From: Bacteroidaceae bacterium
GTDB taxonomy: Bacteria > Bacteroidota > Bacteroidia > Bacteroidales > Bacteroidaceae
Assembly (NCBI GenBank): GCA_017617235.1
Contig: JAFZWQ010000031.1
Location: 30,425 to 94,424, forward strand
DNA: 64,000 nt
Direction of reading: 5' to 3'
How positions within the stretch are numbered: the stretch's first letter is position 1; every line of letters starts with the position of its first letter. The translations under genes and the position numbers were made by a program. Below are positions 32,755-42,727 of the stretch, one piece after another. The notes under the pieces were generated by a model. It did not search any database and was not told where the DNA came from. It was given only the letters and a program-made list of their open reading frames with translations.

Positions 32755-33988
32755 AAAATCCTGGTTGTTTATAATCGATTCCTAATTCACGGTCCACGGT
32801 GGCCAGTATGCCCTGCACCTGTCCCATGGCAAACATGCGGCCCAACAGCGTGTAGCCGGCATTGTGTCCGTGACTGCTTTCATCAAAGATGCCGCCTGGC
32901 TCGTCGGTGAATGTCATGCCGTGATCCACCCTCATGGGCACATGATGTGCTTCTTTTTCGAAGATGCGGCATAGTTCCACCAAGTCGGCACGTCCGCCCA
33001 GATGACTGGCTTCCGTAAAGTCGCCGTTGGGGAAGATGTGGCACGAGCGAAGGTGAACGAAGTGGGTACGCGAGGTAAACTTTCTGGCCATCTCCACTAC
33101 ATTATTGTAAGCCCCTGCCGACAGGCTGCCAGCGCAGAAGGTCAAACCGTTGTGTGGATTAGGCACAGCATCCAGGAACCACTGGATATCCTCCTCGGTC
33201 CGCACGATACGCGGCAGTCCCAGAATCTCGATGGGAGGGTCGTCGGGGTGCACACACATGTTCATGTCGCACTCTTCGCAAACGGGCATGATAGCTTCGA
33301 GGAAATATTTCATATTCTCTCGTAACTTATTCTTATCTACATCTTTATACAGCTCCAAAAAGTCGCGAAACTTCTGAATAGGCGCTTCGTCGTTCTCGCT
33401 GAAGTTACCCGATACAAAGCCCTGCGTCTTGATGACTATATTCTCCACCAACTTATGCTCTTTCTCGGGTGTCATCGTTGCTGCCAGCGCATCAGCCTCT
33501 GCCAAAACGTTGCGTCCTGGGAAGTCACAGAACGAGGCCCATTCCTCGCGCGCGCCCTCGCGCCGTAGAATAAAGATGTCAAAATAGGCAAATTCGGCAT
33601 ACGAGAAATAAAGATTCGTCGAGCCGTTGGGGTTGGCATGCAGCAAATCGGTGCGTGCCCAATCCAGCACCGGCATAAAGTTGTAGCAAACGGTATGTAT
33701 GCCCTCGGCTGACAGATTGCGCAGACTCTCCTTGTAGATTTCTATCTGTTGGTCACGGTCGGGACCTCCATATTTGATGGTTTCCGTTACCGGTAGGCTT
33801 TCCACCACGCTCCATCGCAGTCCCTCGGCCTCGATGTATTGACGCAAGTCTCGAATGGCCTCGCGTGTCCAAACCTGCCCCAGAGGCACATCGTGCAGAG
33901 CGGTAACAATGCCCTCTACGCCAATCTGCCGCAACATTTTCAACGTTATCTTATCTTTCTTCCCAAACCATCTCCATGTTCTTTCCAT
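32747..33988 (-). CDS. uxuA: Mannonate dehydratase
   Basis: UxuA dehydrates D-mannonate to 2-keto-3-deoxygluconate. The 413-residue protein begins MERTWRWFGKKDKITL and has the family stretches GVEGIVTALHDVPLGQVW, MCVHPDDPPIEILGLPRI, and FVHLRSCHIF with the metal-binding residues, then RVDHGMTF near the end. The TIM-barrel fold and length are typical. It lies 17 nt after uxaA and overlaps the SDR gene. Confidence 0.96.
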   Translation of the reverse strand: MERTWRWFGKKDKITLKMLRQIGVEGIVTALHDVPLGQVWTREAIRDLRQYIEAEGLRWSVVESLPVTETIKYGGPDRDQQIEIYKESLRNLSAEGIHTVCYNFMPVLDWARTDLLHANPNGSTNLYFSYAEFAYFDIFILRREGAREEWASFCDFPGRNVLAEADALAATMTPEKEHKLVENIVIKTQGFVSGNFSENDEAPIQKFRDFLELYKDVDKNKLRENMKYFLEAIMPVCEECDMNMCVHPDDPPIEILGLPRIVRTEEDIQWFLDAVPNPHNGLTFCAGSLSAGAYNNVVEMARKFTSRTHFVHLRSCHIFPNGDFTEASHLGGRADLVELCRIFEKEAHHVPMRVDHGMTFTDEPGGIFDESSHGHNAGYTLLGRMFAMGQVQGILATVDRELGIDYKQPGFYE

Positions 33989-34005
33989 AGTTCTTCGCTT
34001 ATGAT

Positions 34006-35466
34006 TTATAGGGTGATACCATTCTTGAATATGGCTATTTCTGCATAGCCGCGCTGTTCGCTGGTGGTGTGCACGCTGCCATTAACTATGGCAAGCACCG
34101 TTGCCTTGAAACGTTCCAACAGGCTGTCCATCGACTCTCCCTCAACGAGCGAACCAGCACTAAAGTCTATCCAATGAGGCTTCTCGCTGGCCAGACGGTT
34201 GTTTGTGGCCACCTTCATCGTGGGAACGAATGTAGAAAATGGCGTGCCGCGTCCCGTTGTGAACAGGACTAGCTGACAACCCGCAGCAGCCAACGCTGTG
34301 GATGCTACGAGGTCATTACCAGGTGCTGAGAGCAGATGCAAGCCGGACTGTTTGCCAATGCGTTCGCCATAGGGCAACACACCACAGACAGGCGACGAAC
34401 CCGACTTCTGGGTGCATCCCAGAGCCTTTTCCTCGAGGGTCGAAATGCCGCCGGCCTTGTTTCCGGGCGACGGATTTTCGCCTACAGGTTCGCCATGCGA
34501 CAGGAAATATTCCTTGAAGTCATTAATAAGATGAATGGTTTGCTGCAAGAGTTCGGGTGTGGCGCAACGCTTCATCAAAAGGGTTTCGGCTCCAAACATC
34601 TCAGGCACCTCCGTCAGCACCGTCGTACCTCCCTGCTCCATGCAGAGCCAGTCGGAGAAACGACCCAAAAGCGGATTTGCCGTAATGCCTGAGAAACCGT
34701 CCGAGCCGCCACACTTCAATCCGATGCGCAGTTTGGAAAGCGGCTGTTCCGTACGCTGGAAGCCAGCGGCCTGACGATACAGTTCCGTGAGCAGAGCAAC
34801 GCCGTGTTCCACCTCGTCGCCCTCAACTTCCTGACACGTCATAAAGCGCACGCGCTGCTGATCGTAATCGCCACAGAACTTCTGGAACTCGCGGGGTTGG
34901 TTGTTCTCACATCCCAGTCCCACCACCATAATGCCACCAGCATTGGGATGGTGTACCATGTCGCGCAGAATCTTGCGTGTATTCTCGTGGTCCTCGGAAA
35001 GCTGCGAGCAGCCATAGTTGTGGGGGAAGGCCACGATGGCATCCACTGCTCCACCCTGCTGAAAGACTTCCGCCTTCACACGGTCCACAATCTTGCGAAC
35101 GATGCCATTTACGCAACCCACCGTAGGAATAACCCACACCTCGTTGCGGATGCCCACCTGTCCGTCGGAACGTAAAAAGCCCTGGAATGTGGAAGGAGAA
35201 GCGGAAAACGGACGAACGGCCTGCGGCTGAATGCGGATTTCGCTGTAATCCAGCGTGCCGCTCAGGTTTGTAGCAATATCGCGATGGTCCATCAGCGCCC
35301 CCTTGGCAACAGGGTGCTTGGTGTGTCCGATGGGGAAACCGTACTTGATGACGGTTTCGCCCTCTTGGAAATCTCGTAAAGCTATCTTGTGACCAGCCGG
35401 TATGCCAGGAAGGTCCTGCAGGGCCACGGCCACATTGTCGTCGGGATGAATCTGGATGGTCTTCAT
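34006..35466 (-). CDS. uxaA: Altronate dehydratase
   Basis: UxaA dehydrates D-altronate to 2-keto-3-deoxygluconate. The 486-residue protein has the N-terminal SAF-type part (MKTIQIHPDDNVAVALQDL to TKHPVAKGAL) and the large domain with GFLRSDGQVGIRNEVWVIPTVGCVN, the cysteine-containing GLGCENNQP and LKCGGSDGFSGITANP. I place the start at 35466, where ATG overlaps the uxaB stop codon (ATGA), rather than at the upstream in-frame codon at 35520. Confidence 0.95.
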   Translation of the reverse strand: MKTIQIHPDDNVAVALQDLPGIPAGHKIALRDFQEGETVIKYGFPIGHTKHPVAKGALMDHRDIATNLSGTLDYSEIRIQPQAVRPFSASPSTFQGFLRSDGQVGIRNEVWVIPTVGCVNGIVRKIVDRVKAEVFQQGGAVDAIVAFPHNYGCSQLSEDHENTRKILRDMVHHPNAGGIMVVGLGCENNQPREFQKFCGDYDQQRVRFMTCQEVEGDEVEHGVALLTELYRQAAGFQRTEQPLSKLRIGLKCGGSDGFSGITANPLLGRFSDWLCMEQGGTTVLTEVPEMFGAETLLMKRCATPELLQQTIHLINDFKEYFLSHGEPVGENPSPGNKAGGISTLEEKALGCTQKSGSSPVCGVLPYGERIGKQSGLHLLSAPGNDLVASTALAAAGCQLVLFTTGRGTPFSTFVPTMKVATNNRLASEKPHWIDFSAGSLVEGESMDSLLERFKATVLAIVNGSVHTTSEQRGYAEIAIFKNGITL

Positions 35467-36941
35467 AGGATGCTCTCCACCGTTGCCATCATGCCGTGCT
35501 CTTGAATCGAATCCAAGCATTCAGCAACACGTTGCGTCAGACCAGGAATCTCGTTCAGATCGCCCTGTTCGCCCCAGATGATATCGCTGGCTGCCAGCAC
35601 GCCCTGGGCCACCTTTTTCGTGTCACCCGTCTGCCACAATTCGCTGAGCAGACTCACGATACGCTGGTCGTCATTGGGCTGTATGGGAGTACCGTCGGCA
35701 CGCTTTCCACCCCGATAATAGGTGATAATTGCTGCCAGTCCCAACACAATGCCTTGCGGCAGGCTGCCCTTGCGCTCCAGATACTTGCGCAAACCAGGCA
35801 GGTCGCGTGTCTGGAACTTGGGGAAGGAATTCAGCATGATGCTTGTCAACTGATGGTCGACGAATGGATTCTGGAAACGCTCCAGCACATCGTCGGCAAA
35901 CTGCTTCAGCTCGTCGGCGGGTAAATCCAGTGTGGGCAACAACTCTTCATACATCACCTTGCGAACGAAGCGTCCCACCACGGGGTGCTGACAGGCATCG
36001 CGCACAATGTCGATACCCGACAGGAAGGCAACAGGCGACAGAACCGTATGCGGACCATTAAGCAGCGTCACCTTGCGTTCGTGGTAAGGAGATTCGTCGT
36101 GGGTGAAGATGACATTCAGGCCTGCCTTGGGTGCAGGGAACTCACGCTCCAGCTGTTCAAGAGACAAGTTCGGAGCCGTCTCGATGACCCACAAGTGGAA
36201 TACCTCGCCCTGCGATACCATGTTGTCCTCGTAACCCAGGCGATGTTGGATGGCGGCGATATCCTTTCTGGGGAATCCGGGCACGATGCGGTCCACCAGC
36301 GTGACACAGACATAGCAATATTTGTCGAACCACTGCAGGAAGGCCTCTGCCTTTGCACCCATCTCTTCGCGCCACAGTTCGATATAGCGGTGTATGCACT
36401 CCGTCAGGTGCTTTCCATTTTGGAAAATCAGTTCACAGGGCAGGATGATGAGTCCCTTCTCGGGGTCACCGTCGAAAGCCAGAAAACGCTGCCACAGCAA
36501 CTGTGTCAACTTGCCGGGATAACTGGCAGCTGGCTGGTCATTCAGCTTGCAGGCAGGGTCGAAGGCGATGCCGGCCTCGGTAGTATTGGAAACCACGAAA
36601 CGGATGTCGGGCTGCTTGGCCAGGTTCCAGTAGCTAGCGGTATCAGCATAGGGATTGATGGTGCGACTGACGCAATCTATCATCTCCAGCGAATCCACAG
36701 CCTTGCCTGCCTGCAAACCCTGCAGGTTCACGTGGTACAGGCAATCTTGCGCCTCCAATCGTTCCACCATACCTGTTGCCAGGGGCTGCACGATGACTAC
36801 GTTGGCATCGAACCCGACGCTCTGATTCATATGTGTGATAATCCAATCGACGAAGGTACGCAGAAAGTTACCTTCGCCAAACTGTACGATGCGCTCTGTG
36901 CGCTGCGGCTTCTCAGCCGTTTGTTTATTTAAGGGTTGCAT
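35463..36941 (-). CDS. uxaB: Tagaturonate reductase (altronate oxidoreductase)
   Basis: UxaB reduces D-tagaturonate to D-altronate with NADH. The 492-residue protein belongs to the mannitol dehydrogenase family: IVQFGEGNFLRTFVDWII near the N-terminus for the cofactor, and VTLLNGPHTVLSPVAFL near residue 290 with the conserved lysine-free substrate loop region. Its place directly before uxaA (ATGA overlap) and 13 nt after the GHL10 gene supports the tagaturonate role over fructuronate. Confidence 0.92.
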   Translation of the reverse strand: MQPLNKQTAEKPQRTERIVQFGEGNFLRTFVDWIITHMNQSVGFDANVVIVQPLATGMVERLEAQDCLYHVNLQGLQAGKAVDSLEMIDCVSRTINPYADTASYWNLAKQPDIRFVVSNTTEAGIAFDPACKLNDQPAASYPGKLTQLLWQRFLAFDGDPEKGLIILPCELIFQNGKHLTECIHRYIELWREEMGAKAEAFLQWFDKYCYVCVTLVDRIVPGFPRKDIAAIQHRLGYEDNMVSQGEVFHLWVIETAPNLSLEQLEREFPAPKAGLNVIFTHDESPYHERKVTLLNGPHTVLSPVAFLSGIDIVRDACQHPVVGRFVRKVMYEELLPTLDLPADELKQFADDVLERFQNPFVDHQLTSIMLNSFPKFQTRDLPGLRKYLERKGSLPQGIVLGLAAIITYYRGGKRADGTPIQPNDDQRIVSLLSELWQTGDTKKVAQGVLAASDIIWGEQGDLNEIPGLTQRVAECLDSIQEHGMMATVESIL

Positions 36942-36954
36942 ATTATAAGATGTA

Positions 36955-38433
36955 TTAAAGTTTCACTCTTCTGCGGGCAGGTCTCGATTCGTTCTGCACG
37001 TGATCCAGTGCCGTCACCACATAGGTGTAACGGTTCTTACCTCCGCTATAAGGGAGTTTCAGGAACGTGTCGCCCGTAATGGTCACGATGCCGCTGGGGT
37101 CGTATAGATTCACACGCTTTCCCTTCTCGAAACGGTACACCACATAACGGGTGGCCTTGTCCATTTCGGTCTTGCCCTTCGGAGCAGTCCAGAACAGCAC
37201 GGGGCCATCTTCCATCCAAACCACTCTCACTTTCTTCACGCGACGCGGAGCCTTCTTGTCAAGCCAAGGCATCTGTGGCTGCAGAGCGGGATAGGGATGA
37301 TAGTACTGACGCAACACAGTGGTGTAGTTCTGTGGATTGTCCACACACGCTTTGGCGTACCACTGGCACGAACCCACCACATTGGGCAGTGCGCGCTGCA
37401 GGTTGTATTTCTGGAACACTTGGTGAGCCTGTGGGTTCGTGGTATCGGCGTACTTCACGGTGCGCTCCACGTCCTGGCCGATAATCAGGGGACGTCCGCC
37501 TGCATTGGCATCCCACCAATAGGCCAGCGTAGCGTAGTCGGCCGCCTTGTTGCCGATTTCCCAATAGATTTGCGGAATATTGTAATCCACCCATCCCTGC
37601 CGAATCCACTCCAGCACGTCAGCATACAGGTCGTCGTAGTTCTGCAGACCGTTTGTCTGACTGCCGTTGGGGTCGTTCTTCTGGTTACGATAGATACCAA
37701 AGGGCGAAACACCGAACTTCACCCAAGGTTTCGTGGAATGTACGGTTTGATACAGATCGCGAATGAACAGGTTCACGTTCTGTCGGCGCCAATCGTCGCG
37801 GTTCATGCCCTGTCCGTACATGCTGTAGGAACGGTCGTCGGGAATGGGCAGTCCAGCCACGGGATAAGGATAGAAATAGTCGTCGATATGAAGTCCGTCC
37901 ACATCATAGCGACTCACGATGTCCTGTGCCACTTCGCAGATGTAGGTGCGGTTCTCGGGTATTCCCGGGTCGAAAAGCCACAGTCCGTCGTACTCAAAGA
38001 AACGCTCGGGGTGCTGCCGGTAGTATGCACTGGTGAGCATAGGCGTGGCCTTTGTCTTGGCCCTGTAGGGGTTAATCCATGCGTGCAGTTCCATGCCACG
38101 GCGGTGACATTCGTCAATCATCCACTGCAGGGGATCCCACATGGGTTCGGGCGCCAGTCCCTGCTCTCCCGTCAAGAATCTACTCCAGGGCTCCATGTTG
38201 CTTTGGTACAGGGCGTCGCCCTCTGCTCGCACCTGGAACAGGATAACGTTGATGTTCGACTTCTTCAGCTCGTCGAGTTGGTACGTCAGCGTCTGCTGCA
38301 TACGGTCGCGTCCGATGCCCTTCCACTGGTTGTTTACACACTGTATCCACGCACCGCGGAATTCACGTTTGGGCTGCTGTGCCACCACTGCCAACGGCAA
38401 CAGGAGCAACATTAAAAGGAGGTTTTTCTTCAT
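36955..38433 (-). CDS. Secreted GHL10-type (DUF187) glycosyl-hydrolase-like protein
   Basis: A 492-residue exported protein with signal peptide MKKNLLLMLLLLPLAVVAQ. The main domain is the GHL10 (family-10 glycosylhydrolase-like, PF02638) TIM barrel, starting REFRGAWIQCVNNQW, with NVILFQVRAEGDALY, HAWINPYRA and DGLHIDDYFYPYPV carrying the likely acidic residues. The last 90 residues look like a fibronectin-type or Ig-like beta domain. Relatives have been linked to uronate-containing glycans or peptidoglycan, but the reaction here is unknown. It heads the hexuronate operon, so it may release uronates or sense substrate. Confidence 0.85.
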   Translation of the reverse strand: MKKNLLLMLLLLPLAVVAQQPKREFRGAWIQCVNNQWKGIGRDRMQQTLTYQLDELKKSNINVILFQVRAEGDALYQSNMEPWSRFLTGEQGLAPEPMWDPLQWMIDECHRRGMELHAWINPYRAKTKATPMLTSAYYRQHPERFFEYDGLWLFDPGIPENRTYICEVAQDIVSRYDVDGLHIDDYFYPYPVAGLPIPDDRSYSMYGQGMNRDDWRRQNVNLFIRDLYQTVHSTKPWVKFGVSPFGIYRNQKNDPNGSQTNGLQNYDDLYADVLEWIRQGWVDYNIPQIYWEIGNKAADYATLAYWWDANAGGRPLIIGQDVERTVKYADTTNPQAHQVFQKYNLQRALPNVVGSCQWYAKACVDNPQNYTTVLRQYYHPYPALQPQMPWLDKKAPRRVKKVRVVWMEDGPVLFWTAPKGKTEMDKATRYVVYRFEKGKRVNLYDPSGIVTITGDTFLKLPYSGGKNRYTYVVTALDHVQNESRPARRRVKL

Positions 38434-38453
38434 TGTTATAAAAAATATTTCCA

Positions 38454-38512
38454 CAAAGATACAAATTAATTAACAATTCACCATTAACAATTCATAATTA
38501 TTGTTAACTTTG
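38454..38512. promoter_or_regulatory. Divergent promoter boxes between the uronate operon and uvrA
   Basis: TATCTTTG on the reverse strand (38461-38454) lies 20 nt before the GHL10 ATG. TAACTTTG on the forward strand (38505-38512) lies 22 nt before the uvrA ATG. No clear TTTG partner box is seen at the right distance for either. Copies of attaacaattca filler fill the middle. No operator for a LacI/GntR regulator was recognised. Confidence 0.5.
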
Positions 38513-38534
38513 TAGGAAAATATGGAATAGGCAG

Positions 38535-41429
38535 ATGGAAGAGAACATCAAAATAAAAGGCGCCAGGGTGAACAACCTAAAGAACATCGACTTGGAAATT
38601 CCACGCGATAAACTGGTTGTCGTCACCGGTGTCAGCGGCTCGGGCAAATCCAGCCTGGCCTTCGACACACTGTATGCCGAAGGGCAGCGGCGCTATGTAG
38701 AAAGCCTCTCGTCCTATGCCCGCCAGTTCCTGGGTCGCATGCAGAAACCCGAGTGCGACTACATCAAGGGCATTCCCCCCTCCATCGCCATCGAACAGAA
38801 GGTTTCGAGCCGCAATCCGCGTTCCACCGTGGGAACCTCGACGGAAATCTACGACTACCTGCGTCTGCTCTTTGCCCGCATCGGCCGCACCTTCTCGCCC
38901 ATCAGCGGCAAGGAGGTTCGCAAGCACACCACCGAGGATGTCATCCAGACGATGCTCACCTATGGTCGTGGCACCAAGTTTGCCGTACTGTGTCCGTTGC
39001 ATGTACCCGAGGGACGCACTCTGCTCGAACAGTTGGAAATGGAACTGAAAGCCGGTTTCGTGCGTGTCGAGGTGGACAGCGAAATCCTCCGCATTGAGGA
39101 TTTAATGGCAAAAGACAAAAGTCTAAAGGCAAAAGACAGCCAAGACCTTTCGCACTTAGCCCTTAGTCCTTCGCCTATCAACCTTGTTATCGACCGCCTG
39201 ACGGTGAGCGACGAAAAGGATGTCATTGCCCGTCTGGTGGACTCTGCCGAAACGGCTTTCTACGAAGGCAACGGCGAAATGATGCTTCGATTCTACCCTG
39301 CCGGCATCCTACACGCCTTCAGCATGCGCTTCGAGGCCGATGGCATCACCTTCGAGGAGCCTTCCGACAAACTGTTTGCCTTTAACTCACCCGCTGGTGC
39401 CTGTCCCGAATGCGAGGGCTTCGGACGCATTGTGGGTATCGACGAACAGCTGGTTGTCCCCAACTCTGCCCTGTCGGTTTATGAAGGGGCCGTTATGCCT
39501 TGGCGCGGCGAGAAGCTGAGCGAATGGAAGAATTGGTTCATCCGTTTCAACTCGGAACGCGGCTTCCCCGTTCACAAACCCTACTTCCAACTTTCGCGCG
39601 AGGAGAAGGACTGGCTGTGGCACGGAACTTTCCCTGCCCGTCTCACCCCCGAGCAGCGCCGTCTGGCACCCGAGGAGGAAGAATGGGGGGTGGTAAGCAT
39701 CGATGCCTTCTTCGACTACCTGCGCGAAGGGCAGTACAAGATACAGAACCGTGTTATGCTGGCTCGCTACAGGGGAAAGACGCTGTGTCCCAAGTGCCAC
39801 GGAACGCGTCTGAAACCCGAGGCCAACTACGTGAAGGTGGGCGGACGCAGCATCACCGACCTAGTGGACCTGCCTATCACGGAACTGAAACGCTGGTTCG
39901 ACGATCTACAACTCACGGAACAAGAAGAGCGCATCGCCCAGCGCATCATGGTGGAAATCCGGAACCGTCTGGGATTCTTGCTCGATGTGGGGTTGGGTTA
40001 CCTCACCCTGAACCGCCTGTCGAACTCGTTGTCGGGCGGCGAGAGCCAGCGCATCAACCTGGCCACCTCGCTGGGTAGCAGTCTGGTGGGCTCGCTCTAC
40101 ATCCTGGACGAACCCAGCATTGGCCTGCACAGCCGCGACACCCAGCGCCTCATCAACGTGCTGCGTCAGTTGCGCGACTTGGGGAATACGGTGATTGTGG
40201 TTGAGCACGACGAGGAAATCATGCGTGCTGCCGATTGGCTCATCGACATTGGTCCCGATGCGGGTCGCCTCGGTGGTCAGGTCGTCTACCAAGGACCGCC
40301 AATCCTTGACATTCAGAGTAATCAGAGTACTCGGAATACTCGGAATATCGAAAGCCACACGCTGGCATACTTGAATAGCGAGGAGACACTGCCCGTACCC
40401 CAAAGCCGCAGGCCGTGGAACAATTATATAGAGGTAAAAGGTGCTCGAGCCAATAACCTAAAAGGCATCGACGTACGGTTCCCGCTGAACGTAATCACTT
40501 GTGTCACAGGCGTCAGCGGCTCAGGCAAATCCACGTTGGTAAAGGACATCCTATATCTGGCCATGAAGCGATATTTCGACGAACCTGCCGACCGTCCGGG
40601 CGAACACCTGTCGCTGGAAGGCGATATGTCGCAGGTACGCCACATCGAGTTCATCGATCAGAACCCCATTGGAAAATCCACGCGTTCTAATCCCGTCACC
40701 TACGTCAAAGGCTGGGACGAGATTCGCAAACTATTTGCCGCACAGCCGCTGGCCGTCCAGATGGGCTACACCGCTGGCCATTTCAGCTTCAACACCGAAG
40801 GAGGCCGCTGCGAAGAATGCAAGGGCGAAGGCACCGTCACTGTCGAGATGCAGTTCATGGCGGACCTGGTGCTGGAGTGCGAATCGTGTCACGGACGGCG
40901 TTTCAAGAACGACATTCTGGAGGTTAAGTTCCAAGGGCGCGACGTGTGCGAAATCCTGGACATGACGGTGAACCAGGCCATCGAATTCTTCACGGAGCAC
41001 AAGCAGAAGCGCATCGTCAGCCGTCTGAAGCCGCTACAGGACGTAGGCTTGGGTTACATCAAACTGGGTCAGTCATCCAGCACCCTTTCGGGCGGCGAGA
41101 ACCAGCGCGTAAAGCTGGCCTACTACCTGGGTCAGGAGAAACACGAACCCACGCTGTTCATCTTCGACGAACCCACCACGGGCCTGCATTTCCACGACAT
41201 ACGGAAACTTATGGCGGCCTTCGACAAACTCATCGCCCACGGGCACACCATCGTCATCATCGAACACAACCTCGATGTCATCAAGTGTGCCGACCACGTT
41301 ATCGACCTGGGCCCCGACGGGGGCGACCGCGGTGGCGAACTCGTGGTCCAAGGCACTCCGGAACAGGTGGCCGCATGTGCTGCCAGCTACACGGGGCAAT
41401 TCCTGAAAGACAAACTCACCAAACCATAA
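38535..41429 (+). CDS. uvrA: Excinuclease ABC subunit A
   Basis: UvrA recognises DNA damage and loads UvrB in nucleotide excision repair. The 964-residue protein has both ABC ATPase modules: Walker [16 protein letters not shown] near residue 33 and [15 protein letters not shown] near 658; signatures [12 protein letters not shown] and [12 protein letters not shown]; zinc pairs [24 protein letters not shown] and CESCHGRR. It is slightly longer than usual (about 940) because of two low-complexity inserts near residues 190-210 and 593-607. It is divergent from the uronate operon. Confidence 0.97.
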   Translation: MEENIKIKGARVNNLKNIDLEIPRDKLVVVTGVSGSGKSSLAFDTLYAEGQRRYVESLSSYARQFLGRMQKPECDYIKGIPPSIAIEQKVSSRNPRSTVGTSTEIYDYLRLLFARIGRTFSPISGKEVRKHTTEDVIQTMLTYGRGTKFAVLCPLHVPEGRTLLEQLEMELKAGFVRVEVDSEILRIEDLMAKDKSLKAKDSQDLSHLALSPSPINLVIDRLTVSDEKDVIARLVDSAETAFYEGNGEMMLRFYPAGILHAFSMRFEADGITFEEPSDKLFAFNSPAGACPECEGFGRIVGIDEQLVVPNSALSVYEGAVMPWRGEKLSEWKNWFIRFNSERGFPVHKPYFQLSREEKDWLWHGTFPARLTPEQRRLAPEEEEWGVVSIDAFFDYLREGQYKIQNRVMLARYRGKTLCPKCHGTRLKPEANYVKVGGRSITDLVDLPITELKRWFDDLQLTEQEERIAQRIMVEIRNRLGFLLDVGLGYLTLNRLSNSLSGGESQRINLATSLGSSLVGSLYILDEPSIGLHSRDTQRLINVLRQLRDLGNTVIVVEHDEEIMRAADWLIDIGPDAGRLGGQVVYQGPPILDIQSNQSTRNTRNIESHTLAYLNSEETLPVPQSRRPWNNYIEVKGARANNLKGIDVRFPLNVITCVTGVSGSGKSTLVKDILYLAMKRYFDEPADRPGEHLSLEGDMSQVRHIEFIDQNPIGKSTRSNPVTYVKGWDEIRKLFAAQPLAVQMGYTAGHFSFNTEGGRCEECKGEGTVTVEMQFMADLVLECESCHGRRFKNDILEVKFQGRDVCEILDMTVNQAIEFFTEHKQKRIVSRLKPLQDVGLGYIKLGQSSSTLSGGENQRVKLAYYLGQEKHEPTLFIFDEPTTGLHFHDIRKLMAAFDKLIAHGHTIVIIEHNLDVIKCADHVIDLGPDGGDRGGELVVQGTPEQVAACAASYTGQFLKDKLTKP

Positions 41430-41743
41430 TCATCATAAACTTGCGCAGCAATTCGTGGGTGTTACGAAGTCGGGAAAAACTAGTTTCCTCGAACAGCTAT
41501 TGGATTTTACCCTTCTGGACCACCGCGCATTTATACCAAGACTACTTCTTTGCCAACGAGTCTCTAACTTTAAGCATTAAACACTATACTATATGCTTAG
41601 AGAGCGCCCAAAGTAACCATTTCTATCAACAGAATTGTATTATCAGTGCAAAGTTAGTGTTGAATTGATTCTCATCGAATTATTTTGATATTTTACGCAC
41701 TTTTCGTAACTTCGGGCCATGAAAGCATAAAAAAGAGGATACC
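41430..41743 (+). other. Gene-free stretch between uvrA and the LOG-like gene
   Basis: 314 bp without a convincing gene. A 45-codon open stretch from about 41437 contains a P-loop-like GVTKSGKT, which is within chance expectation. No strong hairpin or repeat was seen. A weak TAACTTCG at 41706 could be part of the promoter of the following gene. Confidence 0.5.
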
Positions 41744-42727
41744 ATGATTACGAATGCGAATTTTTCCAATGTCGGGAAACTGGTGGAATACATGCATGGG
41801 GTGCCCTATGATGTGAGCCACACGAGGTTGTACAATGCCGATGAGTTGTACGAGGGGTACGACCCGAAGAGACCTGAGACGTTCGATGAATGTTTCGACA
41901 CGAAGATTTATCGGCATTATCTGGAGACGGGGAAGCAGACGAACGACATACGGGAATCGATGGCTCGCACGCTGCACGACCACGGGGTTTACGTTGCGCT
42001 GGGTGAGTTTATCCGGGAGCACGACTACCTGCGCTGCATTGGCGTGATGGGAGGACACGGGTTACTGCGAACGGACCGGATGTACCGCGAAATAGTTTTC
42101 CTGAGCAAACGGCTGACGAAGATGGGATTCTACATGCTGAGCGGTGGCGGACCGGGAGCCATGGAGGCTACACACCTGGGGGCATGGATGGCGGACCGTC
42201 ACGACGACGAGGTGGAGGATGCACTGCACACGATGGAGAAGGCGCCCTCGTTCCGGTGTTCCGGATGGTTGGAAACGGCATTCGAGGTGATGCAGAAATA
42301 CCCACAGACGAAATACGAGAGTCTGGGCATACCGACTTGGCTGTACGGGCACGAGCCATCGACGCCACTGGCCACACATATTGCAAAATTCTTTGATAAC
42401 AGCATACGCGAAAATTGCATCCTGACGTTGGCCTTCGGTGGCATCATCTACACGCCGGGCAGTGCGGGAACCATGCAGGAAATCTTCCAGGATGCGGTGC
42501 AGAACCACTATCTGTCCTTTGGATTCTCGAGTCCCATGATATTCCTGGGCTCACATTTCTGGACAGAGGAGATGCCGACATATCCGCTGTTGAAAACGCT
42601 GATGGATAACGGGAAATACAAGAATCTGCGACTGACACTGACCGACGACCCCGAAGAGGTGATGCAGGAACTGATTAAGTTCCAGCACAGCGCAAACGTA
42701 CACCCCGAGGATTTCTGCCTACATTAA
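41744..42727 (+). CDS. LOG-family (lysine-decarboxylase-fold) nucleotide-processing protein
   Basis: A 327-residue protein with the Rossmann-like LOG fold: IGVMGGHGLLR near residue 95, MLSGGGPGAMEATHLGAW near 125, and the box PGSAGTMQEIFQDA near 240, a variant of the family PGGxGTxxE. LOG proteins hydrolyse nucleoside 5'-monophosphates at the N-glycosidic bond. The N-terminal ~90 residues are extra compared with small LOG proteins, as in PpnN-like enzymes. The substrate is unclear. It is convergent with nudC (4-bp overlap of the ends). Confidence 0.8.
   Translation: MITNANFSNVGKLVEYMHGVPYDVSHTRLYNADELYEGYDPKRPETFDECFDTKIYRHYLETGKQTNDIRESMARTLHDHGVYVALGEFIREHDYLRCIGVMGGHGLLRTDRMYREIVFLSKRLTKMGFYMLSGGGPGAMEATHLGAWMADRHDDEVEDALHTMEKAPSFRCSGWLETAFEVMQKYPQTKYESLGIPTWLYGHEPSTPLATHIAKFFDNSIRENCILTLAFGGIIYTPGSAGTMQEIFQDAVQNHYLSFGFSSPMIFLGSHFWTEEMPTYPLLKTLMDNGKYKNLRLTLTDDPEEVMQELIKFQHSANVHPEDFCLH

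Noticed and set aside
41437-41574. 45-codon open stretch with a P-loop-like GVTKSGKT after uvrA, as a possible ATPase remnant.
   Set aside because: GxxxxGK[ST] is expected a few times by chance in six frames of 64 kb, no Walker B or other family sequence is near, and the frame is short.
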